The notes beneath the pieces are model-generated. The model saw only the letters and a list, made by a program, of their open reading frames with translations, did no database searches and was not told the origin of the DNA. The translations under genes and the position numbers were made by a program. Of a stretch of DNA of 64,000 bases, positions 17,577-26,089 are shown one piece after another. The DNA is taken from positions 1 to 64,000 of the forward strand of contig NZ_AKKA01000008.1 of NCBI RefSeq assembly GCF_000282035.1, in the 5' to 3' direction. The first letter of the stretch is position 1. The number at the start of each line of letters is the position of its first letter. This stretch comes from Rhizobium sp. CF122 (lineage in GTDB: Bacteria > Pseudomonadota > Alphaproteobacteria > Rhizobiales > Rhizobiaceae).

Positions 17577-18014
17577 TCAAACGCTGCTCAGCAGAAGGCT
17601 CGTTTCGCTGTTGGCAACGCCATCGATCATGCGCACTTCGCGCAGAACGCGGTCGAAATCCGCAAGGCTTGCCGCCCGGATATTGGCGACGAGATCCCAA
17701 TTGCCGTTGGTCGTGTGCAACGCGGAAATCTCCGTCAGACCGCGCAGCTTGCGAATGACCTGCGTCGTCGACTTGCCGACGACCTCGATCATCATCACCG
17801 CATGCACCGCGCTCAGATCGTAGTCTTCTCTCACCCGCACGGTAAATCCGAGCAGCGTCCCTGTCTCGATCAAGCGGTCCAGCCTGTTCTGCACGGTCCC
17901 GCGTGCAACGCCGAGCGCATCCGCAAGCTTGGTCAACGAGGCACGTCCGTCGCCACGAAGGTGAGCGATGATACGCCGATCCAGATCATCAGGCGAATAT
18001 TTCGCGACATCCAT
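17577..18014 (-). CDS. Lrp/AsnC-family transcriptional regulator
   Basis: A 145-residue regulator: winged HTH LDRRIIAHLRGDGRASLTKLADALGVARGTVQNRLDRL in residues ~10-47, followed by a RAM/AsnC ligand-binding domain (YDLSAVHAVMMIEVVG, ALHTTNGNWDLVANI). It is divergent from the ornithine cyclodeaminase gene 146 bp away and is probably its regulator, responding to an amino acid such as ornithine, arginine or proline. This arrangement is common in rhizobia. Confidence 0.9.
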   Translation of the reverse strand: MDVAKYSPDDLDRRIIAHLRGDGRASLTKLADALGVARGTVQNRLDRLIETGTLLGFTVRVREDYDLSAVHAVMMIEVVGKSTTQVIRKLRGLTEISALHTTNGNWDLVANIRAASLADFDRVLREVRMIDGVANSETSLLLSSV

Positions 18015-18160
18015 GTTTCCCGCTCCAGGTTGATAAATTTATGCAAGCTTACTGAACAAATTGTACAATCAGCTGCCGGAACTAGCACAGTTTTGCGCTT
18101 TCGGCCAACACTTGGGAAGGCTAACCTCTGTTCATCAGCCCAGCGCCAGAGGAATTCGTG

Positions 18161-19216
18161 ATGCCGTCACCCCTTCCATCGGAAAAAGCCTTCGTTCCCT
18201 TCGTCAGCGTCGAGAACATGATGCGGCTCGTCCACCATATCGGGCTGGAAACCTTACTGGCTGAGCTCACCGACGTCATCGAGGCGGATTTCCGCCGCTG
18301 GGAGCTCTTTGACAAGACACCGCGGGTCGCCTCCCATTCCCGCGAGGGCGTGATCGAGCTGATGCCGACCTCGGATGGCGAGATCTATAGTTTCAAATAT
18401 GTGAACGGCCATCCGAAGAACATGGCGCAGGGCCTGCAGACCGTCACCGCCTTTGGCCTCCTGGCGGAAGTCTCGACCGGCTATCCGGTGCTGCTGACTC
18501 AAATGACACTGCTGACAGCGCTTCGCACCGCCGCCACCTCGGCCATGGCGGCACGCCATCTGGCACCGAAGGGTGCCCGCACCATGGCGATGATCGGCAA
18601 TGGCGCGCAGGCGGAGTTCCAGGCGCTTGCCATGAAGGCCATCTGCGGCATCGATCACATCAGGCTCTACGATATCGATCCGCTGGCGACGGCAAAGATG
18701 GTGCGCAACCTGTCGGGCGCCGGATTGACGGTCACCGCCTGCACCTCGGCGCAATCCGCTATCGAGGGCGCCGACATCATCACCACCTGCACCGCCGACA
18801 AGCAATATGCGACGATCCTCACCGACAACATGATCGGCGCCGGCGTCCACATCAACGCCATCGGCGGCGACTGCCCCGGCAAGACCGAGCTGCATCGCGA
18901 TATCCTGCTGCGCGCCGACACCTTCGTCGAATATCCGCCGCAGACGCGCATCGAGGGCGAGATCCAGCAGATGGAACCGGACTACCCTGTTACGGAATTG
19001 TGGAAGGTCATCACCGGCCAGGCGCAGGGGCGGCGCGATATCAGCCAGATTACCCTCTTCGACAGCGTGGGTTTCGCGGTCGAGGATTTTTCCGCGCTGC
19101 GCTATGTCCGCGACAGGCTCAGGGGCACAGGGCTCTACCAGGACCTCGACATCATCGCCGACCCCGACGATCCGCGTGATCTCTTCGGCATGCTGCAGCG
19201 GGCAAGGCAGGCGTAG
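18161..19216 (+). CDS. ocd: Ornithine cyclodeaminase family protein
   Basis: A 351-residue NAD-dependent enzyme of the ornithine cyclodeaminase/mu-crystallin family, which converts L-ornithine to L-proline plus ammonia. The dinucleotide site is TMAMIGNGAQAEFQ (near residue 140-150), the ornithine-contact segment is SVENMMRLVHHIGLE at the N-terminus, and the family block YVEYPPQTRIEGEIQQ-like sequence is present (FVEYPPQTRIEGEIQQ). AGAGGA lies seven bases before ATG 18161; a GTG one codon earlier is also possible. It precedes the citrulline hydrolase-like gene by 10 bp, which supports ornithine as substrate. Confidence 0.9.
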   Translation: MPSPLPSEKAFVPFVSVENMMRLVHHIGLETLLAELTDVIEADFRRWELFDKTPRVASHSREGVIELMPTSDGEIYSFKYVNGHPKNMAQGLQTVTAFGLLAEVSTGYPVLLTQMTLLTALRTAATSAMAARHLAPKGARTMAMIGNGAQAEFQALAMKAICGIDHIRLYDIDPLATAKMVRNLSGAGLTVTACTSAQSAIEGADIITTCTADKQYATILTDNMIGAGVHINAIGGDCPGKTELHRDILLRADTFVEYPPQTRIEGEIQQMEPDYPVTELWKVITGQAQGRRDISQITLFDSVGFAVEDFSALRYVRDRLRGTGLYQDLDIIADPDDPRDLFGMLQRARQA

Positions 19217-19226
19217 GAACGGAACG

Positions 19227-20156
19227 ATGCCTAGACATTCAGCCTACTCCATTCAAGCGCCCTCCGCGGTGGTCATGGTGCGCCCGCACCATTTTAGCGT
19301 GAACACGGAAACGGCGGCCGACAATCATTTCCAGACCAGTCAGGACATGAGGGAGGATCTGTCGTCCGTCGCGTATGGTGAAATAACTGAGGCCGCCGAC
19401 ACGCTCGGACGTCACGGCGTCGAGGTGCATCTCTTCGAGGATACCGGTCGGCAGACACCGGATTCGGTCTTTCCCAACAACTGGTTCTCCACCCATGCCG
19501 GCGGTCACCTCGCAATCTATCCGATGAAGGCCGTCAGCCGCCGCCGCGAACGGCGCAGCGACGTCATCGAAATGCTGAAGACCCGCTATCGGGTGCAGGA
19601 GGTCATCGACTATTCGGGCCTTGAACCCGACGGGCTCTTTCTCGAGGGCACCGGTGCCATGGTCCTCGACCACATCGACCGGGTCGCCTATGCGGTGCGC
19701 TCCGACCGCACCGATCCGATCGCGCTCGAACGCTTCTCGACCCATTTCAACTACGAGCCGATGGTGTTCGACGCCCGCGACGAAAACGGCGTCTCAGTCT
19801 ATCACACCAACGTCCTGATGTGCATCGCCACCGATTTCGCCATGATCGGGCTGGAGATGATGACCGATCCTGCCAGGCGGCAGGAGATCGTCACCAGACT
19901 GGAGCGTTCCGGCCGGAACATCGTTGCGCTGACGAACGAGCAGATTTCGCACTTTGCCGGCAACGCCCTGGAGCTTCAGGGAAGGGACGGCCGTATCCTG
20001 GCGCTTTCGACCACCGCACTCGCATGCCTCGACCGGTATCAACTTGCCGTGATCGAGGAAAGCGTCAATCCCGTCGCCCTTGATATTCCGACGATCGAAA
20101 AAGCGGGCGGATCGGTCCGTTGCACCTTGGCAGGTATCCATCTGGTAAAGCGCTGA
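19227..20156 (+). CDS. ctlX: CtlX-like citrulline hydrolase (amidinotransferase/arginine deiminase superfamily)
   Basis: A 309-residue member of the guanidino-group-modifying fold. Expected active-site residues are present: D79 (TPDSVFPNNW), E140 (FLEGTGAMVLD), H193 (VYHTNVLMCI) and the nucleophile C299 (GSVRCTLAGIHL). CtlX family members hydrolyse citrulline to ornithine, CO2 and ammonia. The neighbour upstream makes proline from ornithine, so the two give a citrulline-to-proline path under Lrp control. Arginine deiminase activity is an alternative, though the LEGTGAMVLD block suits CtlX. Confidence 0.85.
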   Translation: MPRHSAYSIQAPSAVVMVRPHHFSVNTETAADNHFQTSQDMREDLSSVAYGEITEAADTLGRHGVEVHLFEDTGRQTPDSVFPNNWFSTHAGGHLAIYPMKAVSRRRERRSDVIEMLKTRYRVQEVIDYSGLEPDGLFLEGTGAMVLDHIDRVAYAVRSDRTDPIALERFSTHFNYEPMVFDARDENGVSVYHTNVLMCIATDFAMIGLEMMTDPARRQEIVTRLERSGRNIVALTNEQISHFAGNALELQGRDGRILALSTTALACLDRYQLAVIEESVNPVALDIPTIEKAGGSVRCTLAGIHLVKR

Positions 20157-20285
20157 TAGGCGCAAAGCCTCAGGGCGCTAACCAAACCCAGTCCTGCCTT
20201 TTGAACGCCGCCGCCCCAATAATGCTTGCCACGGGTTGACGTATATTCGGCCTGGCAATTTCTGAATGGTGCTCTCGGTACTTCG

Positions 20286-20405
20286 TCACTTGGAAGCCAA
20301 CAGCGACAGCGCTCGCCAACCCGCATCCACATCGGCGAGGTCCAAAGCATGGCCTGCACGTACCGGGATGGCGTCTACATGCGCATTGCGCTCGCGCAGC
20401 GTCAT
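20286..20405 (-). pseudogene. Possible C-terminal coding fragment
   Basis: Within the 350-bp gap between ctlX and the SorC gene, the minus strand holds a protein-like frame of about 48 codons ending VDAGWRALSLLASK and a TGA. It includes ERVMTLRERNAHVDAIP and AGHALDLADV. An in-frame stop closes it just upstream of 20440, and no ribosome-binding site is seen at the only ATG (20405). I do not recognise the family. Probably the surviving end of a gene once downstream of the SorC regulator. The rest of the gap shows nothing. Confidence 0.3.
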
Positions 20406-20506
20406 GACCCGTTCCACGAATGTTACAACTGGTCCATTACGTGTTCAGCCGAAATTATGCCGCTTGGATCGGCTTTAGGTGGCTCGGTGTTTTCCGGAGA
20501 GCGATT

Positions 20507-21460
20507 CTACAGATCGATCAATCGCTGAGCGGTGAACTTGTCGGTCACCAACATACCGATGACCCCAAGTCGCAGCGCGCCGGCAATAGCGGCCGTCTTT
20601 TTCAAGCCGCCAGCCAAAGCGATGACACGATCGACCCGCGCAAGATCCTCAAGCGGGATGCCGATAACGCGCTCGTCCAAGGGCGTCTTCACCGCTTTGC
20701 CGTTTTTGTCGAAGAAACGCAGCGAGATGTCGCCGACGGCACCTGCATCTGCGAGATCAGCAAGCTCCCGCGACGAAAAGATGTTGCCCGACCGTGCGAG
20801 AAGTTCTGAGGGTTCGACGGCTCCGACGCCGACGATCGCAAGCGTGATGCTGCCAAACAAGTCCATCGTCTCTCTGACAAATGGATCGGACTGCATGAGG
20901 AGCTTGGCCTCTCGCGAGGTGGTCACTCCCTGCACAGGAAGAAGTTTCGGCTCCGCACCGGTCAGCCGCGCAAGCCGTGTCGTAAGTTGGGTCGCGTGGG
21001 TCTGTACCGATGGATCGCCCATGCCGCCTAGCGTCTGAACGACGTATTTCGCCTGCGCGCTCTTCTGAGGGTGGATGTTTTCCACCATCTTGAAGATGGT
21101 TTGACTCCAACTCGAAACCCCGATGATCTCTCCGGGGGCAAGTGTGACCTCCAGGAGATGAGCTGCCGCTTCTCCGATCCGGGCCATGATGGCTCCGTCG
21201 CGGTCTTCCGTACACTCCACAACAACTGCCTCGGGCAGGTCGTACCTTTCACGCAGGCCCGCCTCGAGTTCGCTGTAGGTGCCAACAGGCGGGATGACGC
21301 TCGTCCGGACGATATCCTCCGCCTCAGCGCGCTTCAGCATCCGGGAGACTGTTGCCTGCGACAGCCGAAGATGCTGTGCGATCTCCGCCTGTCGCCGTCC
21401 CTCGATGTGATACATCTGGGCGACTCTTGAAATGAGGCGGAGTTCGTTTAGGCGAGACAT
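20507..21460 (-). CDS. SorC/DeoR-type sugar-binding transcriptional regulator
   Basis: A 317-residue regulator: N-terminal HTH RRQAEIAQHLRLSQATVSRMLKRAE at about residues 23-47, then a sugar-phosphate-binding domain of the SorC type (GVSSWSQTIFKMVENI; QTLGGMGDP; SITLAIVGVGAVEPS; DISLRFFDKNGKAV; IALAGGLKKTAAIAGALRLG). It ends the leftward arm of the locus, after the split transketolase and FGGY kinase genes. A palindrome matching two others at the divergent promoter lies 14 bp upstream of its start, which points to self-control. In rhizobia such regulators (EryD and relatives) govern polyol catabolism. Confidence 0.9.
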   Translation of the reverse strand: MSRLNELRLISRVAQMYHIEGRRQAEIAQHLRLSQATVSRMLKRAEAEDIVRTSVIPPVGTYSELEAGLRERYDLPEAVVVECTEDRDGAIMARIGEAAAHLLEVTLAPGEIIGVSSWSQTIFKMVENIHPQKSAQAKYVVQTLGGMGDPSVQTHATQLTTRLARLTGAEPKLLPVQGVTTSREAKLLMQSDPFVRETMDLFGSITLAIVGVGAVEPSELLARSGNIFSSRELADLADAGAVGDISLRFFDKNGKAVKTPLDERVIGIPLEDLARVDRVIALAGGLKKTAAIAGALRLGVIGMLVTDKFTAQRLIDL

Positions 21461-21473
21461 CGCTGATCCCGGT

Positions 21474-21489
21474 GTGAATTTTTATTCAC
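21474..21489. promoter_or_regulatory. Palindromic site in front of the SorC gene
   Basis: GTGAAT-TTTT-ATTCAC, a perfect inverted repeat overlapping the stop of the kinase gene and 14 bp before the regulator start. The same arms recur at 24792-24807 and 24933-24948, so this is a candidate operator for the SorC protein. Confidence 0.65.
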
Positions 21490-22948
21490 CTTTAGCCGGT
21501 GTTTGGCGCGACGTCGAGCGGGCGAGAGCATCATTCCAGGTATTCAGGAGCGCTTCCCGATCCACGCGTTCCGGGGCAATGACCTGCTTGCTTCGAGGCA
21601 GTCCCGCGATGACCCCGAGATCGTTCCACAGGCCGAGTGATAGTCCTGCCAGATATGCGGCACCGAGCGCCGACGCCTCGGGCGCCTCGCATTGGATGAC
21701 GGCGTGTTCGACAAGGTTCGAGACGCACTGCATCAGGAAGCGGTTCTGGCTTGGTCCACCGTCGACATAAAGGGCGCCGAGTTCGCCGCCGCTCTGTGCG
21801 CGCATGGCAGCGATCACGTCGTGGACCTGGAAGGCGATCGAATCCGTCACTGAGCGTGCCATTTGAGCACGCGTCGTGCTGAAGTTGATCTGCGAGAAGA
21901 GGGCCCGTGCGTCGGAGTTCCAGTAGGGTGCGCCCAGTCCTACGAAGGCGGGCACGAAGCCTGGTCCTCCTGGTTCAGCGGTCGCCGCCAGGTCGACCAA
22001 GGCGGCCACATCAGGGAGGCCGAGAATGCCCGCCATCCAGGGGAGGCTTGCGGCGGAAACGAGAATGTTGCCTTCGAAGGCGAAAGTCGGCTTTCCGCTG
22101 ATGCGCCATGCGACAGTGGTCGTGACGCCGTTGGACGGGGCGATGAACCGAGGAAGTGTCGTCATCACCGAGGAGCCCGTTCCGAAGGTTATCTTGCCAT
22201 CGCCCGGTTTGAATGCTCCATGACCGAACAGGGCGGCATGGCTATCGCCGATTGCGGCCCTGATAGGTGTGCCGTCCGGTACGCCCGGAAGCCCCTGCGT
22301 CGCGCCGAAATTTGCAGAGCTGTCGAGCACCTCCGGGAGGAGTGCGGTATCGACGCGGAAAATCTCTCCGAGTTCCTCACTCCATCTCTGCTGCTGGAGG
22401 TCGAACAATTGGCTTCTGGCGGCGTTCGAGGCATCGCAGACGTGCCGGCCCCCGCCGGTCAGGCAGTGCACAAGCCAACTGTCGATCGTTCCAAGTCGGA
22501 CCGATCGGCCTGTCGGCACACGGTCGAGCAGCCATCGGAATTTCGAACCGGGAAACATCGGGTCCAAGGGAAGGCCCGTGAGAGCCTGTACACGGTCAAG
22601 ACGACCTTCGGCGACTAGACGCTCGCAATCTTGCGCCGTGCGTCGGCACTGCCAGCTCAGCACCGGGCCTAATGCTTCTCCCGTGTCGGCGTCCCAGGCG
22701 GTGACCGACTCGCGTTGATTGGAAATCGCCACGGCTTCGATGGTCACATCGGGTACGGCCTTCAAGCAGGCGTCGATTGCTTCGCAGACAGAGGCGTAGA
22801 GCCGGCGTGGATCTTGTTCGACCCAGCCGGGCCTTGGATAGGAGATGCCGACAGGAGCCGAGCCTCTGGCGACGATTTCTCCCTGTTCGCAAACGAGAAC
22901 TGCCTTGGAATTGGTCGTGCCCTGGTCGATCGCCAGAATAACCCGCAT
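21482..22948 (-). CDS. FGGY-family carbohydrate kinase
   Basis: A 488-residue sugar or polyol kinase. The phosphate-binding start RVILAIDQGTTNSKAVLV, the central GIGDSHAALFGHG-like segment (AAIGDSHAALFGHG) and the late block GALYVDGGPSQNRFLMQCVSNLV followed by ALGAAYLAGLSLG are complete FGGY features. GGGAGG before ATG 22948 sets the start; a further ATG six codons upstream is unsupported. The gene follows the transketolase subunits in one direction. The family covers glycerol, xylulose, ribulose, erythritol and apulose kinases; context favours a ketopentose such as apulose or xylulose, but sequence alone cannot decide. Confidence 0.88.
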   Translation of the reverse strand: MRVILAIDQGTTNSKAVLVCEQGEIVARGSAPVGISYPRPGWVEQDPRRLYASVCEAIDACLKAVPDVTIEAVAISNQRESVTAWDADTGEALGPVLSWQCRRTAQDCERLVAEGRLDRVQALTGLPLDPMFPGSKFRWLLDRVPTGRSVRLGTIDSWLVHCLTGGGRHVCDASNAARSQLFDLQQQRWSEELGEIFRVDTALLPEVLDSSANFGATQGLPGVPDGTPIRAAIGDSHAALFGHGAFKPGDGKITFGTGSSVMTTLPRFIAPSNGVTTTVAWRISGKPTFAFEGNILVSAASLPWMAGILGLPDVAALVDLAATAEPGGPGFVPAFVGLGAPYWNSDARALFSQINFSTTRAQMARSVTDSIAFQVHDVIAAMRAQSGGELGALYVDGGPSQNRFLMQCVSNLVEHAVIQCEAPEASALGAAYLAGLSLGLWNDLGVIAGLPRSKQVIAPERVDREALLNTWNDALARSTSRQTPAKGE

Positions 22949-23014
22949 CGTATCCTCCCAGATCATACGGCCGGGGCGGCGCAGTGCGCCCCGGCTTGAT
23001 TAGGTGCTACCAGT

Positions 23015-23971
23015 TTACTTGCGCTTGATCAGCGACTGCGCGGCGTCGGCGATTGCAAACGGTGCCATGCCGAACTCGTCGAGCAAGAACTCCGCCGATC
23101 CGGTCGGAGCGTAGATGCCGGGAACACCCAGACGCTTCATCGGGACTGGAGCATTGTCGACCACCACTTCAGCGACCGCAGAGCCAAGCCCCCCAAAGAT
23201 CGAATGCTCTTCGGCCGTGACGATAGCGCCGGTTTCTTTCGCCGCCGCGATAATGGCCTCCTCGTCGATCGGGCGAACCGTTGCAAGGTTGAGCACCCTG
23301 GCGCTGATGCCGTGTTTTGCAAGGATTTCGGCTGCTTTCACCATGCGATGGGTCAGAGTGCCGTTGGCAATGAGCGTGACGTCCGAACCGTCGCGCAGGA
23401 GATTTGCCTTGCCAAGCTCGAACCTGTGACCTTGCGCAAGAAGGTCGGGCACACCCACGCGCGAAAGGCGCAGGAAGCATGGCCCATGGTAGGTCGCCGC
23501 CCACTCGACGGCCGCGGCAGTCTCGATGCGGTCGCATGGCGCGATCACAGGAAGATTGGGTAGGACGCGCGTCCAGGCGAAGTCTTCGATCGAATGGTGG
23601 GTCGGCCCCAGCTCGCCATAGGCCATTCCAGAGGAAATGCCCACGAGCTTGACGTTTGCATTCGAATAGGAAATGTCGGCCTTGATCTGCTCCAGCGATC
23701 GCCCCGTCAGAAAGGGAGAGGCGCCGCAGACGTATGGAAGGCGCCCGCCGTTGGCGAGGCCTGCTCCAACGCCGACCATGTTCTGTTCCGCGATGCCGAC
23801 ATTGACGAGGCGCTCCGGAAACTTCGACTTGAAGCCGCCGAGCTTGGAGGAGCCTACGGAGTCATTGCAGACCGCGACGATCGTTTCGTTCTCGGCTGCC
23901 AGGCGCTCGAGCGTCGCTGCGAACGCGTCGCGGCAATCGTGGAGCTTGGGTGCGTTTACTGGCGCGTTCAT
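23015..23971 (-). CDS. Transketolase-like C-terminal subunit
   Basis: A 318-residue protein with the pyrimidine-binding and C-terminal domains of transketolase: NVGIAEQNMVGVGAGLA carries the Glu that activates thiamine diphosphate, and THHSIEDFAWTRVLPNLPVIAPCD is the following conserved stretch. The C-terminal third has VRPIDEEAIIAAAKETGAIVTAEEH. It starts at ATG 23971, which shares a base with the stop of the N-terminal subunit, so both chains are made together and should form a heterotetramer. Split transketolases occur in dedicated catabolic loci, including the apulose 4-phosphate transketolase AptA/AptB. Confidence 0.9.
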   Translation of the reverse strand: MNAPVNAPKLHDCRDAFAATLERLAAENETIVAVCNDSVGSSKLGGFKSKFPERLVNVGIAEQNMVGVGAGLANGGRLPYVCGASPFLTGRSLEQIKADISYSNANVKLVGISSGMAYGELGPTHHSIEDFAWTRVLPNLPVIAPCDRIETAAAVEWAATYHGPCFLRLSRVGVPDLLAQGHRFELGKANLLRDGSDVTLIANGTLTHRMVKAAEILAKHGISARVLNLATVRPIDEEAIIAAAKETGAIVTAEEHSIFGGLGSAVAEVVVDNAPVPMKRLGVPGIYAPTGSAEFLLDEFGMAPFAIADAAQSLIKRK

Positions 23972-24780
23972 CACAGTGCCTCCGACAGTTCTGCCAATGC
24001 GATTTCGTACTGTTCCTTGCTCGGGACCTTGTGGTGCCAGTCGACGCGGTCCTGCATGAACGAGATTCCATGACCCTTGTTGGTGTGGGCCACGATGCAG
24101 TGCGGCCGCGATCCCCGGTGTTCGAGGGCCGGGACGACCTCGCTCATATTGTTTCCGTTGATCTCGGTGACTTCCCAGTCGAAGGCTTCGAGCTTCGGGC
24201 GCAGCGGCGCGAGATCGTTGGTGTCGGCCAGAGCGGCACCCTGTTGGAACCTGTTGTGGTCGATGACCAGGGTCAGGTTATCCAGCTTGAATTGGGCCGC
24301 GGCCATGATCGCCTCCCAGTTGGAACCCTCCTGCATCTCTCCGTCGCCGGTGACGACGTATGTATGATACTTTGCGCCGGAGAGCTTGGCGGCCTTCGCC
24401 ATACCCACCGAAACGGGCAGACCATGGCCAAGCGGCCCGGTGTTCGTTTCGACACCGGGAACCTTATTACAGTTAGGATGCCCGTTCAGTCTCGAGTGCG
24501 GCCGCAGGAAGGTGGAAATCTCCTCTTCCGGAATGAAGCCGCGCTTTGCCAGGGTCACGTACAGGGCACACGCCGTATGGCCCTTCGAAAGAACGAACCT
24601 GTCCCGAGCGGGGTGCTTTGGTTGGTCCGGCCAAACCTTCAGCACGCGGAAATAAAGGGCCGTCAGGATATCGATGACCGACATTTCCCCGCCGATATGG
24701 CCGGCACCTGCTTCGAAGACTGCCTGAAGATCGCGCAATCGGATCTCGCGAGCGAGGCGCTCGAGTTCTGTCGTATCCAT
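23971..24780 (-). CDS. Transketolase-like N-terminal subunit
   Basis: A 269-residue thiamine-diphosphate-binding subunit. The diphosphate/metal motif starts GDGEMQEGSNWEAIMAAA and ends with the Asn of VIDHNRFQQ; the N-terminal GHIGGEMSVIDILTALYF and the SKGHTACALY segment carry the substrate-side His residues. The start at ATG 24780 follows GAGGAATCC; a longer in-frame extension upstream crosses the operator region and is not credible. It is the first gene of the leftward arm (N subunit, C subunit, kinase, SorC). Confidence 0.9.
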   Translation of the reverse strand: MDTTELERLAREIRLRDLQAVFEAGAGHIGGEMSVIDILTALYFRVLKVWPDQPKHPARDRFVLSKGHTACALYVTLAKRGFIPEEEISTFLRPHSRLNGHPNCNKVPGVETNTGPLGHGLPVSVGMAKAAKLSGAKYHTYVVTGDGEMQEGSNWEAIMAAAQFKLDNLTLVIDHNRFQQGAALADTNDLAPLRPKLEAFDWEVTEINGNNMSEVVPALEHRGSRPHCIVAHTNKGHGISFMQDRVDWHHKVPSKEQYEIALAELSEAL

Positions 24781-24791
24781 GGATTCCTCGT

Positions 24792-24807
24792 GTGCATAAA
24801 TATTCAC
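24792..24807. promoter_or_regulatory. Palindromic site upstream of the transketolase genes
   Basis: GTGCAT-AAAT-ATTCAC, matching the SorC-gene site in 11 of 12 arm positions. It lies 12 bp upstream of the transketolase N-subunit start, where a bound repressor would block the leftward arm. Confidence 0.6.
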
Positions 24808-24826
24808 TATGCAATATTTTTGCATA
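24808..24826. promoter_or_regulatory. Second palindrome in the divergent promoter
   Basis: TATGCAA-TATTT-TTGCATA is a perfect 19-bp inverted repeat immediately next to the GTGCAT-AAAT-ATTCAC site. Its arms differ from the other sites, so it may serve a second protein or help oligomeric SorC binding. Inferred only from symmetry. Confidence 0.4.
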
Positions 24827-24932
24827 CGAACACGTTTAGTCAACCCCCTCAGACAAACATCGTGCCAGGAAGGGCACGGACAAATCCTGTTGACAGCCAT
24901 AAAGCAACTTGTTAATGAATTTTCCGGCAGGT

Positions 24933-24948
24933 GTGAATAAATATTCTG
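24933..24948. promoter_or_regulatory. Palindromic site upstream of the ABC transporter arm
   Basis: GTGAAT-AAAT-ATTCTG, a near copy of the other two sites, 44 bp before the permease start. A weaker related element (TGAAC-AAAT-ATTGA) follows at about 24952-24965. Together they suggest cooperative SorC binding at the rightward promoter. Confidence 0.6.
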
Positions 24949-24991
24949 CATTGAACAAATATTGACGACCGACGAGATCTAGGGAGGAACG

Positions 24992-25972
24992 ATGGTGGCG
25001 CTCGACATCAATGAACAGAGGCTCTCGTCCGGCACCTGGCTTACCAAGCTCAGGGGCGCTACCGGCCCACTCGTGGGGCTGCTCGCGCTTTGCGTCTTTC
25101 TGAGCTTCAGCACCGACGCGTTTCTGTCCGTTCGAAACGGCCTCAACATCCTCGATCAGATCACCGTCCTTGGCATCATGGCGGTCGGAATGACCTTCGT
25201 CATCCTGATCGGCGGCATCGACCTCTCGGTTGGTTCGGTGCTTGCCCTTGCTATGATGGTCATGGGCTGGACCGCTAACGTTGCCGGACTTCCGCTGCCT
25301 GTCGGGATCGCCTTCGGGCTGGTCGCATCCGCCGTCTCCGGTTTGATTGTTGGACTCCTGGTGACGCAATTCCGAGTGCCGGCGTTCATCGCCACTTTGG
25401 CCATGATGTCCGCAGCTCGCGGCGTCGCAAACATGATCACGGATGGCCAGCAGATTGTTGGATTCCCCGACTGGTTCATGATGCTCGCGATCGATCGCCA
25501 TTTCGGGGTGCTGACTGCCACCGTATTTCTCATGCTTGCCGTCGTGCTTGCAGCCGGGCTCTTCCTGCGCTTCCGGTCCGAAGGCCGCATGCTTTACGCT
25601 GTCGGCGGAAACCCGGAAGTCGCTCGCTTGGCCGGTATCAACGTCCAGCTCGTGACGATCGGTGTCTATGTCGTGAGTGCGGTCCTTGCCGGACTGGCCG
25701 GCATCGTACTCGCCGCCCGCCTGGACTCTGTCCAGCCTTCCAGTGGCCTGGGCTATGAGCTGGACACCATTGCTGCGGTCGTCATCGGTGGGACGTCGCT
25801 TTCCGGCGGCGCCGGAGGGATCGGAGGAACGCTGATCGGCGTCCTTATCATCGGCGTCCTTCGCAACGGCCTCAACCTACTCAATGTTTCGCCGTTCCTT
25901 CAGCAAGTGATTATCGGGATCGTCATCGTACTTGCGGTTGGCGCGGAGACTATTCGTCGACATCGCGCCTGA
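24992..25972 (+). CDS. Sugar ABC transporter permease (RbsC type)
   Basis: A 326-residue permease with about eight to ten membrane helices. The block MAVGMTFVILIGGIDLSVGSVLAL is the hallmark of RbsC/XylH permeases, and ARLDSVQPSSGLGYELDTIAAVVIGG with SLSGGAGGIGGTLIGVLIIGVL is the late conserved part. GGGAGG precedes the ATG. It is the first gene of the rightward arm. The order permease, binding protein, ATPase differs from the usual binding protein, ATPase, permease order. Confidence 0.92.
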   Translation: MVALDINEQRLSSGTWLTKLRGATGPLVGLLALCVFLSFSTDAFLSVRNGLNILDQITVLGIMAVGMTFVILIGGIDLSVGSVLALAMMVMGWTANVAGLPLPVGIAFGLVASAVSGLIVGLLVTQFRVPAFIATLAMMSAARGVANMITDGQQIVGFPDWFMMLAIDRHFGVLTATVFLMLAVVLAAGLFLRFRSEGRMLYAVGGNPEVARLAGINVQLVTIGVYVVSAVLAGLAGIVLAARLDSVQPSSGLGYELDTIAAVVIGGTSLSGGAGGIGGTLIGVLIIGVLRNGLNLLNVSPFLQQVIIGIVIVLAVGAETIRRHRA

Positions 25973-26089
25973 CGAGTGGGTCCGCCGCGTCGGCGGGCTC
26001 GTGGAATTCCGCCCCAAGTCCTGGAGCGGATCAATACCCCGAGGGGGAGGAAATACCCGAGGGTTCCATCAAACAACGGAGGAAATACA

